Origin: Nyssa sinensis
Taxonomy: Eukaryota; Streptophyta; Magnoliopsida; Cornales; Nyssaceae
Assembly (NCBI GenBank): GCA_008638375.1
Contig: CM018046.1
Span: forward strand, 44,708,706 to 44,772,705
DNA length: 64,000 bases
Direction of reading: 5' to 3'
This document shows, piece after piece, positions 44,798 to 58,500 of this stretch. The notes under the pieces were generated by a model. That model saw only the letters and a program-made list of their open reading frames with translations. It had not been told where the DNA came from and did no database searches. Positions within the stretch are counted from its first letter, which is position 1. Each line of letters opens with the position of its first letter. A program made the position numbers and the translations under genes.

Positions 44798-46226
44798 GTC
44801 TCATAAAGTTGCGGGCTATGCAGCTAATACTCTACGAAAAAAATATACATAAATGTGTGTGTACATATATATATATATATATGTTTATCTCCCGGTCAGT
44901 GTCCAATATTTAAAATAGGAGGCAAGTTAGGCTTATGAACAGCCCACATTTGAAACTGTTTATCACATGTGTTGACATTTTTCTCTTTTAATTAAGCTGA
45001 TCGAGGTGTTTATTTTTCTTCTTTTAAGCTGTGGCGTTGAAGGCATGCTAATTAATTTTATTGTTTGAATGAGAAGCACCGACTATAAGATGCATATTAC
45101 TTCAATTCAATAAGAAAGTATTTAATTCTTTTTTATTTCTTTAAGTAATAATAGTTAATGCTAAAAGTCTTCAAAGATTATATTTGGATTAGATTGGAGT
45201 CCAATATATAATAAGATTATGGGAAGAAAAAAAAAGATATGATTTGATTAAAAAGAAGTTAGAAAATTCAAAAAAATTATATAATTTTCAAATTCAACCA
45301 AAAAAAAAGAACTAGCTCTCCCTTTTAAAAAAAAATTACAATTTTTTCTTTTTATGGAAATTATTAGAGACCACCAATATATGAATATCCAATGTAACGT
45401 GTTACTATACTATATTTTTAAAAATTACACTTGGTCTGATTTTTGACAGTGAATATTGTATTTTAATAAATTCCGATAAAAAAAATAATATTTTATGTAA
45501 TAATTAATAGCATTGAAATCCTCACGATATGGGTTATAATGTAAAAATAATTACTTATGTAAAAGAAAAGAATAACTTACTGAATATTGAATGCACAAAA
45601 AAAAAAAAAAGATTCAATCCTTATCAACTTTGAGTTGAAGACGTAGTCAATTGAGAGTAGCTAGTTGTTAATTTATGACTTCTTCTATAAAGAAAGTCAT
45701 GGGTGGAAGAGATTTGTAATTTATTGAGTTTTTTTTTTTTTTAATCTAAATTTTGAATTTGACTTTATCTCTCTATTTATTATAATTTATTGAGTTATTA
45801 GTTTTCAAAAATACATCTTTTATGTGGGAAAGGAAAAAAGAAGAGTTGATGACTGTAGCAATGGAAAATTCGGTTGAAGAGAGGAAAAACAAAGGCAAGA
45901 AAAGGTAGTTGCCGACTTGGAAGAGAAAAAAAGTGAATAGTGTGGGTGCTTGAAAAGCGGCCGATAACGCCATAACGCGATGCCTTTTGTTGTTTTTGTT
46001 TCCTTTTCTCTTCACTTCACAAAAAAACATAAAAACACGTGATTTCCATGAAAGCCATAACGTATTTGGGGAAAGAAAGTTGTAGGCCGTGGGGCCTCCA
46101 ACGCTTTTGTTGTCTCCGTTTTGTGTACATGTAGTGTTGTAATGTATTGAGAACATAGTTTCGAGAACATAGTTAAATGCGCCCAAACTATCTAGAATAT
46201 CTCTTAATCAATTCATTAAAAAAAAG
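44404..46226. other. Intergenic, AT-rich, no gene seen
   Basis: Contains (CA)n(TA)n at about 44764-44798 and (TA)n at about 44864-44882. A 137-codon minus-strand open frame at 45773-46186 is low-complexity and matches nothing I recognise. Confidence 0.6.
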
Positions 46227-46374
46227 GTGTCAAGTTGGAAGACTAATGATCTATGACAACTTTTGTATTCTACTTCTATATTTGTATATGTTTATAAAAA
46301 GTGACAAGTTAGAAGACTAATGATCTATGACAACTTTTGTATTCTACTTTTATATTTGTATATGTTTATAAAAA
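46227..46374. repeat. Tandem duplication, ~74 bp, two copies
   Basis: GTGTCAAGTTGGAAGACTAA and GTGACAAGTTAGAAGACTAA each start a nearly identical unit that ends TTTGTATATGTTTATAAAAA. Confidence 0.85.
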
Positions 46375-46450
46375 TTATTTTAAAAATGTGATTTGTTATG
46401 TTAATGTATGTTGTGAATCAATTAAACTAAGTTAGTGATATATCACAAAG

Positions 46451-47014
46451 TGACAGGCCAATCCCCACTCGATACGTACGCTTACAAATCAGTCCGTCTT
46501 CGATCATTCAGAACAGACCTATAAAACTTAAAAGGCCGAGCACACGCCTACAGAGCAGAACTACATTTTTACAGAGCCTATAGGTCCTAGCAAGGACCTC
46601 CAGAGCACTCTCCGTAATTCAGATCTCGTCGCCGCCTCAAATATCTGTCGAACAGAGAATAAGGAAACAGTTTTCCACAAGGAAACTGCCACACATGGTT
46701 ATCGCCATTATTGCTATATTCAACAAGATAACTGTTATCTCCAACGATTCAATCCCTATATTCATGACTCAAAATCCTAATCAACTTGGGAAAGCCATTG
46801 CCTATAAATTAAACCCTAGATGTACGCTTTATTTTTATGCTCATTCTTTGGCTTACATTACAGTCTTTTCAATTCAGTTTATTAACTTAAGCATCGGAGC
46901 GGCTACCGCCAGAGCCAATTCGATAGTCCTCTGATCGTCTTCTTGAGTGTTTTTCAGGTCGCAGAAGGTCAAAATCAGTTACAGCCAAAAAGTACAGCAT
47001 CAGTTTGGCGCTGT
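46451..47014 (+). mobile_element. Gypsy-like LTR with primer-binding-site remnant
   Basis: A ~550-bp segment, more GC-rich than its surroundings, begins TGACAGGCCAATCC, contains a good TATA box (CTATAAATTAAACCC, about 46802), and ends CAGCATCA at 47002. TTTGGCGCTGTG follows, resembling the TTGGCGCC primer-binding site of Athila/Tat-type gypsy elements. Unrelated AT-rich DNA follows directly, so no body is left. No coding capacity. Confidence 0.55.
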
Positions 47015-47377
47015 GTTAGTAGGATTCTTAATGTTGAACCTTAGTAGTATTTGATATGTTTTAGGTAAGAGTTGTGTAATTTATTGTTAGTGAGATTAGA
47101 AGTCTTTATCTTAATGAGAATAGTATTATTAATTTGAATGGGATTAAATTCTTAATTACATTAAAATTAGACTTTATATATATATATATATATTAACATG
47201 TAGTGTGTGACGGCCAAACTATAATACAGAGTGCCGTGAGCTCAAGTCATGGGGATTGCCGAAAAAGCCATAACAGTGCGCGTGAGTTCATCCCATCCAA
47301 AATCTAATTATATTGTCTTGATTTAATATAATTTGTTTGAATAGGTGCCGTTGATTGTGAGAATGAATAAAATATAA

Positions 47378-47609
47378 GGGCATGTTTGGTACATAGGAAT
47401 GGAATGGAATGAAAATAGGGAATGGAATGGAAATGATATGGAATGGAATAAGGATTGCTCACTTGGGCCAAAGGAATGCTTGGAATGATTTTTAATGGAA
47501 TGCCCATTCCATAGAATAGGCATTTCTATTCATACCAAACAAGAACACGGAATGAAAAAGTTAGAATGGACATTCCTAGAATGTCCATTCCACCGTACCA
47601 AACATGACC
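47378..47609. mobile_element. Tourist-like (PIF/Harbinger) MITE
   Basis: Ends GGGCATGTTTGGTAC and, reverse-complemented, GGTCATGTTTGGTAC, then runs rich in GGAATGGAATG and CATTCC. The 3-bp duplication TAA lies at 47375-47377 and 47610-47612. Confidence 0.85.
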
Positions 47610-47612
47610 TAA

Positions 47613-48379
47613 GAGTTATTTTGTTTCAATAATTGTTTTGTTTTTGCTTGTTTGTTCCTTTGTTTCTTTTGTCCTCTTGTTGCGGCCATTATTTATATCA
47701 TACTAATTTGAATTGAGTTAAACATATATTCCAGCGTTGCATGTGAGTTGGGTTTTTTTTTTTAACGAATTTAAGTATTTAAATAATTGTTAAAATTTAA
47801 AAGAGAGAGTTTAAGAAGAAATTTGAAGAAAAAATATTTCGTATTTGGAACCAACTTTGTGGAATATTTCTGAAGTAAAATATAAAGTTAATTTAAAAGT
47901 TCATAAAAATATTAAAATGAAAAATTTAAATTATTTAAGAAAATAAAATTAATTTATGAAGATAATTCATTTGACAATTTTCACATAAGAGATTTTTTAT
48001 TTTAAAAAAAAAGGGGTTAATATAATTTATTATTTTAGAATTTATAACTTCTCAAAAATGTAAGTATCAATTTTCTTAAAAGTGCTGGATTTTTCAAAGG
48101 GGTCAATGAATTCTAATGCGCTGATTGTGGGTGTACTGATACAATTTTTTCTTTTTATTTAAATTTCAAATTCAAACTTCTAGATGGAGCATTGAAAAGT
48201 GAAAGCCTTTTTTTTATTGTTTTTTCTTAGAGTTGTGAATATCTTCAAAGTTGGTATACACAAGAAGTAAAATTAAATAAAAATAAAATTTTAAAGGCTT
48301 ATGAGTAAAATAGTAGTGTATGATAAGCATTAAATAAATAAAAGTATATGTATCCAAAATTATATAGTAGTCTTGAGAG
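47613..48379. other. AT-rich intergenic stretch, nothing recognised
   Basis: Stops in all frames; no inverted-repeat ends or family motifs seen. Confidence 0.5.
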
Positions 48380-48940
48380 TAGGTCGATAAACTGTTTGGA
48401 TTCAAGTCGGATCAGATATGATCCAAATCATATTTATTAAGAAAATTATCGAATTGAATCGGATAAGATTTTTCAATAAATTTATAAATTTTTAATTTAT
48501 ATATGAATTTGTTAACTATCGGATATGATCAGATTTGATCCGATTCGATCTTATAATAATACTAATTTATATTATGTATATAAAATATTATATTATATTA
48601 TATATTAATATATTATGTATATAAAATATTATGTTATAATATATAAATTTTAAAATATATATAAATTCAACTCAATTTAATTTTAAAAATTCTTATATAA
48701 TTTAATATTTAACATATTATAAAAAAATATAAATATAAATTTTAATTTATAATATATAAAATTAATATATATGTTATATTTAATCGAATCATTAACAGAT
48801 TGAATTTGCTTAATCAATATCCGATTTATTTAATTAAAGAAATTATTGGATTCGGATCGGATCATCAAATCAAATTCTGCGTACCATGTTCGAATAAATG
48901 AATCGGATTCGGAACAAAATCCGATTCATTGATAGCCCTA
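48380..48940. mobile_element. Inverted-repeat MITE-like element with AT-rich core
   Basis: Left TAGGTCGATAAACTGTTTGG; right, reverse-complemented, TAGGGCTATCAATGAATCGG. Both sides carry repeated GGATTCGGAT / ATCCGAT motifs around a very AT-rich core. Ends of the TAGGGCTGTCAAT type are common in plant MITEs. Target duplication not clear. Confidence 0.5.
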
Positions 48941-50631
48941 CTTTAGAGTAAATTTTCCTATTGTTTTTCATAAATTTAAATGTGAATGTGTCTTCATGTG
49001 TTGTTTTTGTAATTTGCTCTTTGCACACTTGACAACTCATCCGATTTGGTTGTGATTCTACAACGATGGATTCAATACTTTCTAACTTCGTCCTCGTTGT
49101 AAAGGTTAAAGAGTTTATGAATCTTTGATCCTCTCTTCAGACTTCTTGTTCTTGGTTTTTCAATATCGGCCAGTTCAAGCAGATCATTCTCACCTTTCTC
49201 AATATCTGCTAACAAAAAATTCATGAAGAGACTTCGTTTTATGTTGTCCATTTTACCTGTCATATCTTGGAAGTGGGAAGCACGGATAACTGTCCAACAA
49301 CTTACAATAAACTTCAATTCTAGGTATTAACTTAAGCTAAGATGCTATAAATGAATATTTACCCTAAATGCATTTCAATTAGGATCATGTTATTGTAAGG
49401 TCGAGTGCAAATGAGATGGTGTGTTTTAACTATTGAATGACCTAAGAATTAGGGACAAAGTGATTGAGATAAATAAAAACTCAATTTCGAAATTATTCAA
49501 AAGTTAAAACATTATTTCGTATGTACTCAAACTTATAATAACATTACTTTTTCAGTCACACACATGCCAATTCACTAATTACGTTTTCAATCTCTCACTC
49601 ACACACACACACATACACACACACTCTCTCTCTCTCTCTCTCATATACAGATGGAGAGAGAGAGAAGGAGAAAGAAATAGAGAAATATTTCCACATTAAA
49701 CTCACCTTGATGAAGCAAAAATCAGACACAGCTTGGAGTAAACACAGTGCTTCTTTGGACAACATTGCTTGTCAAAGGAGGAAGATTTGTCAGAACTGAT
49801 AAATCATAAAACAAAGATTTATTTATTGTAGAATTACAATGATCACCTGGTTATATTGAAAACAAAACAAATTATTGACTTTCACTGCACCAACAAATTC
49901 ACTACACAATTTGATTAAAGCTTGATTTTGTCACTAATGGCAGTAATTCAAAACCCTTTTTTTCAATTTTTTTTCTTTTTTTGGGTGTCTTCAACTCATT
50001 TTGAGTTGAAACAAATTTGTTTAAGTGGGTTCCAACCTAAATTTCTTTTTTCTACTGAATTCATTATTGTGAGAATGAAATTATGAAAATTATATTAAAG
50101 ATGCAGAAGTTAAATAAACATAAGATGCAGCATCCAAACAGTGATTTTGCTCTTTTGGTGAGACTTTGTTGCTTTAGATTGTATTAACTCTAGCCTTCTT
50201 GCACTAAAAGTTGGAAAGTGAGAATCACAAAAAACTTAACTCATGTCTAAAGATTTCATCAGAACCTCTCTATCAGACCCCAAATAAATGGTGTTGCATT
50301 GTTTTGTTCTAAGAAACTATAATATGTCTAGAAGATAGCATTTCAGTATCAATTATGTAGTGGCACTTTCATGAGAGTGTGGAATTAATATTGTCTTAAA
50401 GAATGCAACACTATTAGAGATTGAAAGCCAAATGTATTTTCAAATTTATCAATCATAGATGAAAAAGACACACATACACATATAAAAGTATAAAAGAAAA
50501 CCCAAAAATATAAAAGAAAATAACAAAAATCAACTAGAGTTCTCTCAAATCATCCCAAATCCCAAACTTCTATAGGTCCACCAAATAGCCTTTTAATCTA
50601 AGTTGTAGTCAATATGTTGCCTCATTATTAA
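48941..50631. other. Intergenic, no gene supported
   Basis: An 81-codon minus-strand open frame (49072-49317) has ordinary composition but matches no family I know. A (CA)n(CT)n microsatellite lies at about 49603-49641. Confidence 0.5.
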
Positions 50632-50861
50632 GGCTGTGTTTAAATGGGTGGTTCCACTGCTTATTTGGCCATTTTCATGTTTCAAATAGGCTTTTGAAAT
50701 AAATAAATGTTTGTTTAAACTTCTCGAAACGCCCGTTTGGATATTTTCAAAACCAAAACGAGTGTTTTGAAAAAGTATCGGTAAGTAATTTTTTTCAAAA
50801 CGCTCGTTTTAAAACGTCCTTTCTCTAAACATCCGTTTTCACCATCCATCCAAGCGAACAC
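50632..50861. mobile_element. Possible Tourist-like MITE
   Basis: Left GGCTGTGTTTAAATGGGTGG; right, reverse-complemented, GTGTTCGCTTGGATGGATGG. TAA occurs at 50629-50631 and 50862-50864. The interior has inverted AAAACG.TCGTTTT motifs. Confidence 0.45.
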
Positions 50862-50864
50862 TAA

Positions 50865-52129
50865 GTAAATTTGAAATCTTCCAACTATTGTCACGCAAAC
50901 AAGGCAACACATTATGATCAATAAAACTCATTATATACTTTTCACTTTCTAAGAAAAATAATAATAAGAAGTTTCATTATATTAATGTCTAGAATAGATC
51001 ATATCACCATGATTTCTTCATAGCTTATTTAGATTCATATTTTTTATATTATCACATAATCTGCCATACTTGTTCAAACAACAAAAATTATCCTAAGACA
51101 TTAAAACATCAAATCCAATGGTCAATAGAGAGAACCCTAAATGAATATCCACCTAACAATAATGTTAGGTTTGCTTAAAAATTCTACCAAATGCGTCTAC
51201 TTTCGTAACTCACAGTTTTGTATTGGCCGGAGTAAAATCTGAAGATAAGACTACCATTATCGGCTAATACAAAATTGTCAACTCATAAAAATAAACACTT
51301 TTAGTAAAATTTGAATGTAAGACTGACATTACTTTCCACCTAATTATTAAGTTTTCTCGAAAATCAGTCTCTTGAATACAAAATAGTCTTGAAATCAAAC
51401 TACAATATATCAGCATAATGATACTTGCAATGCTTTGGCAAGGAAGATAATAAATTAAATATTTGTTTCCTCTTTTAATGATGGCATGGTTTTTCCAAAT
51501 CTGAATGTTTGTGAATAAACTTAATGCAACATTATATTTGTCTTTTACAAAGTACCATTATAATGATCCTAGAAATACCAAGATTTTTTTATATATATTA
51601 TTACATGATCTACTATTCTTGTTCAAATATCACAAAGCTGATTTTTTTTTTTTTTTTGGAAAAAAAGAAACACTTATCTTAGAACATCAAATCCAAAGAT
51701 ATATTCAATGATTTTTCACTTAATTTACAATTTTTCCACAAAGAGGAAAGAGAACTATAGGGTTAAAGCAAAAAATTAATTGAAACTTTTAATTTTTTTT
51801 TTAATTCCATCAACAATTTTAATTTTACCATTAAAAAATCTCAATTTTAAAAAATTGTTACATTTTCGTTAGAAATTAGAAAAGCATTATCAAATACTCA
51901 AGTGAATCTGTAGTTCTATGATACCCCACTAATAAAACAGAAAAAAAAAATAAATAAAAGAAAGACAAAAGTAGCAATAGTAACATAACAACACATAATT
52001 ATTTTTTCCCTTTGTGTAGGCAACCTATCCCCTTATGAAAATAATCAGCATTTGACTATTCACGAACAAATTATGTATTAGGAAAAACATGGGTTGTTTA
52101 TTCATATTTGTAATCAGTGGAGGTATCTT
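50865..52129. other. AT-rich intergenic stretch, nothing recognised
   Basis: No gene or transposon ends recognised. Confidence 0.5.
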
Positions 52130-53183
52130 CTAAGAGTGGCAACATATATTTCATTATTTTTATAGATGATTTAGCAAAAATAGTACGAGTTTATTTTTTA
52201 CAACATAAATATATGCTTGGGATATTTTTTTAAAAAATTAAGGCCTATGTTAAAAAATGAAGTGGATATCAAATTAAAACTTTGATAATTGATAAGAGTA
52301 CATAGCATCTTGTTTGTGATGATTTTTTAGAGAAACATGAAATTAGGCATCAGTTAACTGTTAGATACACTTCATAGCAAAATGAAGTGGCGAAGAGGAA
52401 GAATAGAACAATTATGTATATAGTTAGATGCATGTTAAAATTTAAAAATTTCACTAAAGGGTTTTGGGTTAAAGCAATTGCTTATGTTATTTATGTTTTG
52501 AATATGTATCCTACCTAAAGTGTTTTTAACATAACCCCACAAGAATCTTAGAGTGGACAAAAGCCTACTATTAAACACTCAATGGTGTTTGGATGTATTA
52601 CATATACTTATGTGTGAGATCATCTCAGAAAGAAATTGGATAACAAAGGTGAGAAATGTATTTTTATTGGTTACAGTTAGTTGTTAAAGGCCTACAAATT
52701 GTACAATCCAACACTAGAAAAGATAATTGTCAATCGTGATGTGACTTTTGATAAACAAGAAATTTAGGATTGATCTCAGAATGATCAATGACAGCTAGGT
52801 TTGATTTTTAATAATGCAGATCTGCATATTAAAGTACATGGTGTGTTTCAGATTAGTGATCCTTCGTCTTCAAATTTTCCATCACCACATTTAGAATATT
52901 CTAGACGTTCACAATGCCAACGCCACTAGCCTGCTCAATTACAAGATTATATTGTTAGCAGTGACAATAATCAAATTGATAAAGATTTGGTGAATTTTTC
53001 TACATTTGTGGATTGTGATTTAGTGAATTTTGAAGAAGTCTCTTAGGATGACCATTGGCTTAAACCTATGTACGATTAGATTCATGCAATGGGGAAGAAT
53101 AATGCATCATATTTTATTGAGCATGGTTTTTAAGTGATGTCCTTACGAGCACACTTTACATATCAAATCTAATTCACATGGCG

Positions 53184-53259
<76 letters not shown>

Positions 53260-54226
53260 GTACTTGTATGTTAATGATTTAAATTTTTTTGGAAATAAAT
53301 CAAGGTTGATTTCAGAATTTAAAAAAGTTATGATTGGTCACTTTGTGAGAACAAATATGGGACTAATGTCATTTTTATTGGCATTGAAGTTGCTCAAACA
53401 AATTATGGAGTTTTTATTTTATAAAAGAAGTATGTTGGTGATATTTTGAAAAGATTCAAGATAGATAAGTCTAATCCTATTTTGACTCTAGCTAAAGATA
53501 GTAAAAGATGGTATGGGTAAACTTGTGAATCCAAACTAATTTAAAAGGTTAGTGGGGAGTTTGAGAATTTGACTTCTACTAGACCAAATTTTGTATTTGG
53601 TGTTGGACCGATTAGTAAGTTCATGGAGACTCCGTAATAACCTTACTTGCAAGCAGTTAAAGAGATTTTGCAATACATTCGATGTACGCAAAGTGATGAA
53701 ATTTTTTTTTTGTCTTCTAACAACATGGAACTTGTTGGCTATATAAATGGTGATTGGACAACTGATACTGAGATGCAAAAGAGCACTTCAGACTATTCCT
53801 TTCATCTTGGTTCTGATGTATTTTCTTAATCATCTATGAAGAAATAGGTAGTTTGTCTTTCAACAATAGAGACATAATACATTGCAGTAAAAAATACAAC
53901 TAATCAAACAGTTTGGTTGCAACAGATGCTTGGTATTATACAACCTAAGCATGACCGTGCTACAAAAATATTTTATGATAGCAAATCAGCTATTGCATTG
54001 ATGAATAATACAGTTTTTTATGAAAAAAATAAGCACATTAATATCAAATTTTACTTCATTCGTGGTTTGTTGAATGACAATAAAATCAAGATAGAATTTT
54101 ATTCTTCTGAAGATCAAGTTGTAGATGTTTTTACAAAGTTACTCAAAACATTTTTATTTTTTAAGGTGAAGAAATTGCTTGATATGATCAAGTTTAAAGG
54201 GCTTAGTTTAAGGAAAACAATATAGG
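52130..54226 (+). pseudogene. Ty1/copia polyprotein remnant, heavily decayed copy
   Basis: Follows the element at 55.5-58.9 kb from the integrase core (TFIDDF equivalent at about 52150) to the end of RNase H (VDVFTKLLKT at about 54120). It has many stops, and a deletion of roughly 430 bp removes the start of the RT (between about 53105 and 53115 relative to the sister). Recognisable pieces include the integrase tail, YVNDLN (degraded YVDD), SKSAIALMNNTVFYEKNKHI and FIRGLLNDNKIKIEF. It has no gag, protease or LTRs and is inactive. Confidence 0.85.
53184..53259. repeat. (AAT)n/(ATT)n perfect palindromic microsatellite
   Basis: About 37 bp of AAT repeats run straight into about 39 bp of ATT repeats, a near-perfect inverted repeat. 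It lies in the copia RT at the position where the sister copy has only GATATTCTTATTGTG. Confidence 0.95.
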
Positions 54227-54883
54227 TTAATTAAACTATGCTCATATAATTTATGAAATTTCCTAAATCTCTTTTATCAAGTCCTAATAGTATTTGGTGT
54301 ATTTTTTATTAGTCTTATTGAAAATTGGAGTGAGTTAATATTATATTAATACACCATTTGAATTAGAACTATAAAACGAGCCACATTATTCCAGTTTGGT
54401 TCATGATCAGCTCGATTATAGACTCGTTCAAAATTGCATCGCAAGATAAACAATCTAAGTTTCAATATATTTTGAGACTCATTAATTTATTAAGTTCAAC
54501 TCATTAAATTAAAAATAGTTTAATACTATATTCAAATTTAAACTATACATTTTTTTTTACTATTCAAATTTAAACAATTCAGTCTTATTCTTTATAAATT
54601 TATAATTGATGACATGTTATACACGTGGGTGGAGTTGCTTCGATATGGATACAAAGAGATTGTCGTGAGTCCGTTAGTGGAAGAATGAATGATTGTTACA
54701 ATTGAAGAAAGTGGATGGTTTTTCTATGAAGTATTGATTTTAATGAGGTGACAGTGACTGTTGCGGTAAATGAAACCTTTGTTAAGTTTTAGTTTGGGAT
54801 TGTGATTTCCGAGGAAGTTTATTAACAAAACGTCAGCTTGAAAAAGTTATTTTGTAAGACTGTTGCTCACCCTCTTTTACATA

Positions 54884-54917
<34 letters not shown>

Positions 54918-55547
54918 ATTTTGTTCTGTAAATACAAATTCTTCTTTAATTTCAATTTTAACTTTGAGACAGAGTACTCGTCAATTTGGGCAACTAAAAA
55001 TTAATAATTCAATTGTCAAAGTTATTTCTTCTAGATTATTTCAAAGAGGCGGCTGTGATTTGCCTTCAAATTTGAGAATTAATTTGGGTCCAACATTTAA
55101 AATAATAAGAATAAACAAAAAACAATAAAACAAAATAATTGAGAAATTTTGAAAAGGCATTCATTGTTCACAATTCCGTGAGTCAAGTCCCTTGAAAATC
55201 AGGATAAGTGTATATATATATATATATATATATATAATGAACAGAGAATTGATCTTTTTATTAGAAAATTTTATCTTTTATATGTTAGTTATTTATGATA
55301 TTGTCATTTATTTATCTATTTCAATAAATATAATTATTTTTAAATAAGTGTTTGACTCCAAATTCGATAGAAGAATTTTTTTTTATTTGTGTATATGTCA
55401 CAATATTAATATATTACACATGTAATCACAAATATATTATGTGATTATTTAATTTTAATTAATAAATAAAAATAATAATGTGAGCCAATTAAACTAAGTC
55501 ATAGTTTTAGTAAGACTCTTAAAGTTGAGTCATAGTAGTGATAGGAT
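54227..55547. other. AT-rich spacer between two copia copies
   Basis: No LTR ends recognised. (AT)n at about 54888-54914 and (TA)n at about 55213-55236. Confidence 0.55.
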
Positions 55548-58500
55548 TTGATTTATTTTAATTGGCAACACAGACCAATCCAAGGAAGAGGAGATGATAA
55601 CAATTCTAATCCACAATCTCATAAATCCAACATTCAATATTTTAATTGTGGCAAGTTTGGGCATAAAAAGTCTGAGTGCAAATCTAGAAGGCTGAATAAT
55701 AGAGATCATCAAGCTAATGTTGCTGAAAATAATCCTGGTGGTAATAATGAAGTAGAAACCGTGTTGCTGGCTTGTAATGTTATGGATAATGATGATGGTG
55801 CTAAGTCGTATTTAGACACTGGCTGTAGTAATCACATATGTGGTGAGAAAGACATGTTTTTTTATTTGGATGAGTCCGTTTGATCATAGGTAAAGTTTGG
55901 AAATAATTCAAAGATACCTGTGATGGGTAAAGGCAGAATAGCAATCAAATTAAAAAATGGGTCTTACAAGTATATTTCATATGTGTTTTATGTACTAGAT
56001 TTGAAACAATATTTGTTAAGTATGGGGCAACTTTCAAAAAGAGGTTATGATATGCGAATTCACCATAGAGTTTGCACAATCAATGATGATCGTATGGGGC
56101 TAATAGCAAAGGTAAACATGACTTCAAATCGTTTATTTCCATTGAGTATTAAATGTGAAAATTTACCTTACGTTAGTTCTATGATTGATGATGATAGTTG
56201 ATTATGGCATATGCGTTTTGGGTATTTAGATTTTGGCAGTCTTAATTTTCTTGCTATAAAACATTGGGTTTCTAGTTTGCCTGTTATTAATATCTCAAAT
56301 AGAGTTTGTGAAACTTGTGTTATAGGAAAGAAACATAGAGATGTTTTTCCTACAAGAAATTCATGGAGAGCCAAGAGACCTTTGGAGTTGATACACTCAG
56401 ATTTGTGCTTAGTGGAGATACCTTTTAATGGTGGCAGTATGTACTTTATTACTTTTATTGATGATTTTAGTAGAAAAGCATGGGTTTATTTTTTGCAACA
56501 TAAATCTGATGTTTGTGATATTTTTAAAAAATTCAAGACTTATGTTGAAAAGCGAAGTGGATTTCAAATTAAAACTTTGAAAACTGATAGAGATACAGAG
56601 TATCATGTTTGTGATGATTTTTTGGAGAAACATAGTATTAGACATCAGTTGACTACTATATATACTCCACAACAAAACGGAGTGGCAGAAAGAAAGAATA
56701 GAACTGTTATGGATATGGTTAGATGCATATTGAAATTTAAAAATTTGCCTAAAAGATTTTGGGCTGAAGCGGTTGCTTGTGCTACTTATGTTTTGAATAT
56801 GTGTCCTACTAGAAATGTTTCTAATAAAACCCCGCAGGAAGCTTGGAATGGACAAAAGCCTATCATTAAACACCTAAGGGTGTTTGGATGCATTGCATAT
56901 GCTCATGTGCCAGATCATCTTAGAAAGAAACTTGATGAGAGAGATAAAAAATGTATTTTTATTGGCTATAGTCAATTGTCAAAAGCCTACAAGTTGTATA
57001 ATCCAATAATAGAGAAGGTGTTTATTAGTCATGATGTGAATTTTGATGAGAAAGGAGTATGGGATTGGTCTCAGAATGATCAAATCTAGCCACCTTTAAT
57101 TTTTAATAATGCAGATCCACAGATTGAAGTACAGAATGAGTCTCAGATTAGTGATCCTCCATCTTCAGATGTGTCATCACCTCATGCAGAGTCTTCTAGG
57201 CATCCTCAATGCCAGCGCCACTTGCCTGCTCGCTTACAAGATTATATTGTTGGTAGTGATAATGAGCCAACTAAAAAAGATTTAGTGAATTTTGCTTTAT
57301 TTGTAAATTGTGATCCAGTGACTTTTGAAGAAGTCTCTCGTGATGATCATTGGATTAAATCCATAGATGATCAAATTCATGCAATTGAGAATAACAACAC
57401 ATGGCAACTTACTACTCTTCCTAGTGGTAAAAAATCAATTAGTGTGAAGTGGGTGTATAAGACAAAGTACAAGCCCAATGGTAAGGTAGATCGCTGTAAA
57501 GCAAGATTGGTGGCTAAGGGTTACAAACAAAAGCCAGGTATTGATTATTTTGAGGTGTTTGCTCCTGTTGCTAGACTTGATACAGTTCGTATGTTTGTTT
57601 CTCTTGCTGTTCAAAATAGTTGAAGAATTTTTCAAATGGATATTAAATCTACTTTCTTGAATGGTGTACTTGAAGAAGAGGTTTATGTTGAGCAACCTGC
57701 AGGCTATGTGATAAAAGGGTATGAAAACAAAGTTTTTAGATTGAAAAAGGCCTTATATGGATTGAAGCAAACGCCTAGAGCATGGTATACACGCATTGAA
57801 TCTTATTTTGTTGAGCATGGTTTTGAGAGATGTCCTTATGAGCATACTTTATATGTCAAGTCTAATTCACATGGTGATATTCTTATTGTGTGCTTATATG
57901 TTGACGATTTGATATTTATTGGCAATAATCTAAGGTTGATTACAGAATTCAGGGAGGCTATGATAGCTCACTTTGAGATGACAGATATAGGACTAATGTC
58001 TTATTTTCTTGGCATTGAAATTGTTCAAACAAATGGTGAAATTTTTATTTCATAGAAAAAGTATGCCAGTGATATTTTGAAAAGGTTCAGGATGGACAAG
58101 TCCAATCCAATTTTGACTCCAGTTGAGGAGAGGTTGAAGTTGGTGAGCGATGGAACAGGTGATCTTGTGAATCCAACCTACTTTAAAAGGTTGGTAGGAA
58201 ACTTGAGATATTTGACTTCTAGTAGGCCAGATATTGTGTTTAGTGTTAGGTTGATTAACAGATTTATGGAGACTCCACATCAATCTCACTTGCAAACTGG
58301 TAAACGAATTTTGCGATACATTCGAGGTACATAAAGTGATGGTATATTTTACTCATCTTCTACTAGTTTGGAACTTGTTGGATATACAGATAGTGATTGG
58401 GCAGGTGATACTGAGATGCGAAAGAGTATTTCAGGATATGTCTTTCATCTTGGTTCTGGTGTATTTTCTTGGTCTTCTAAAAAGCAGCAGGCTGTTGCTC

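Noticed and set aside
45773..46186. 137-codon minus-strand open frame near the UGT gene
   Set aside because: Phe/Leu/Asn-rich low-complexity translation of AT-rich DNA, without domain or splice support.
49072..49317. 81-codon minus-strand open frame
   Set aside because: Composition is protein-like but I recognise no domain, no splice context and no homologue; not enough to call a gene.
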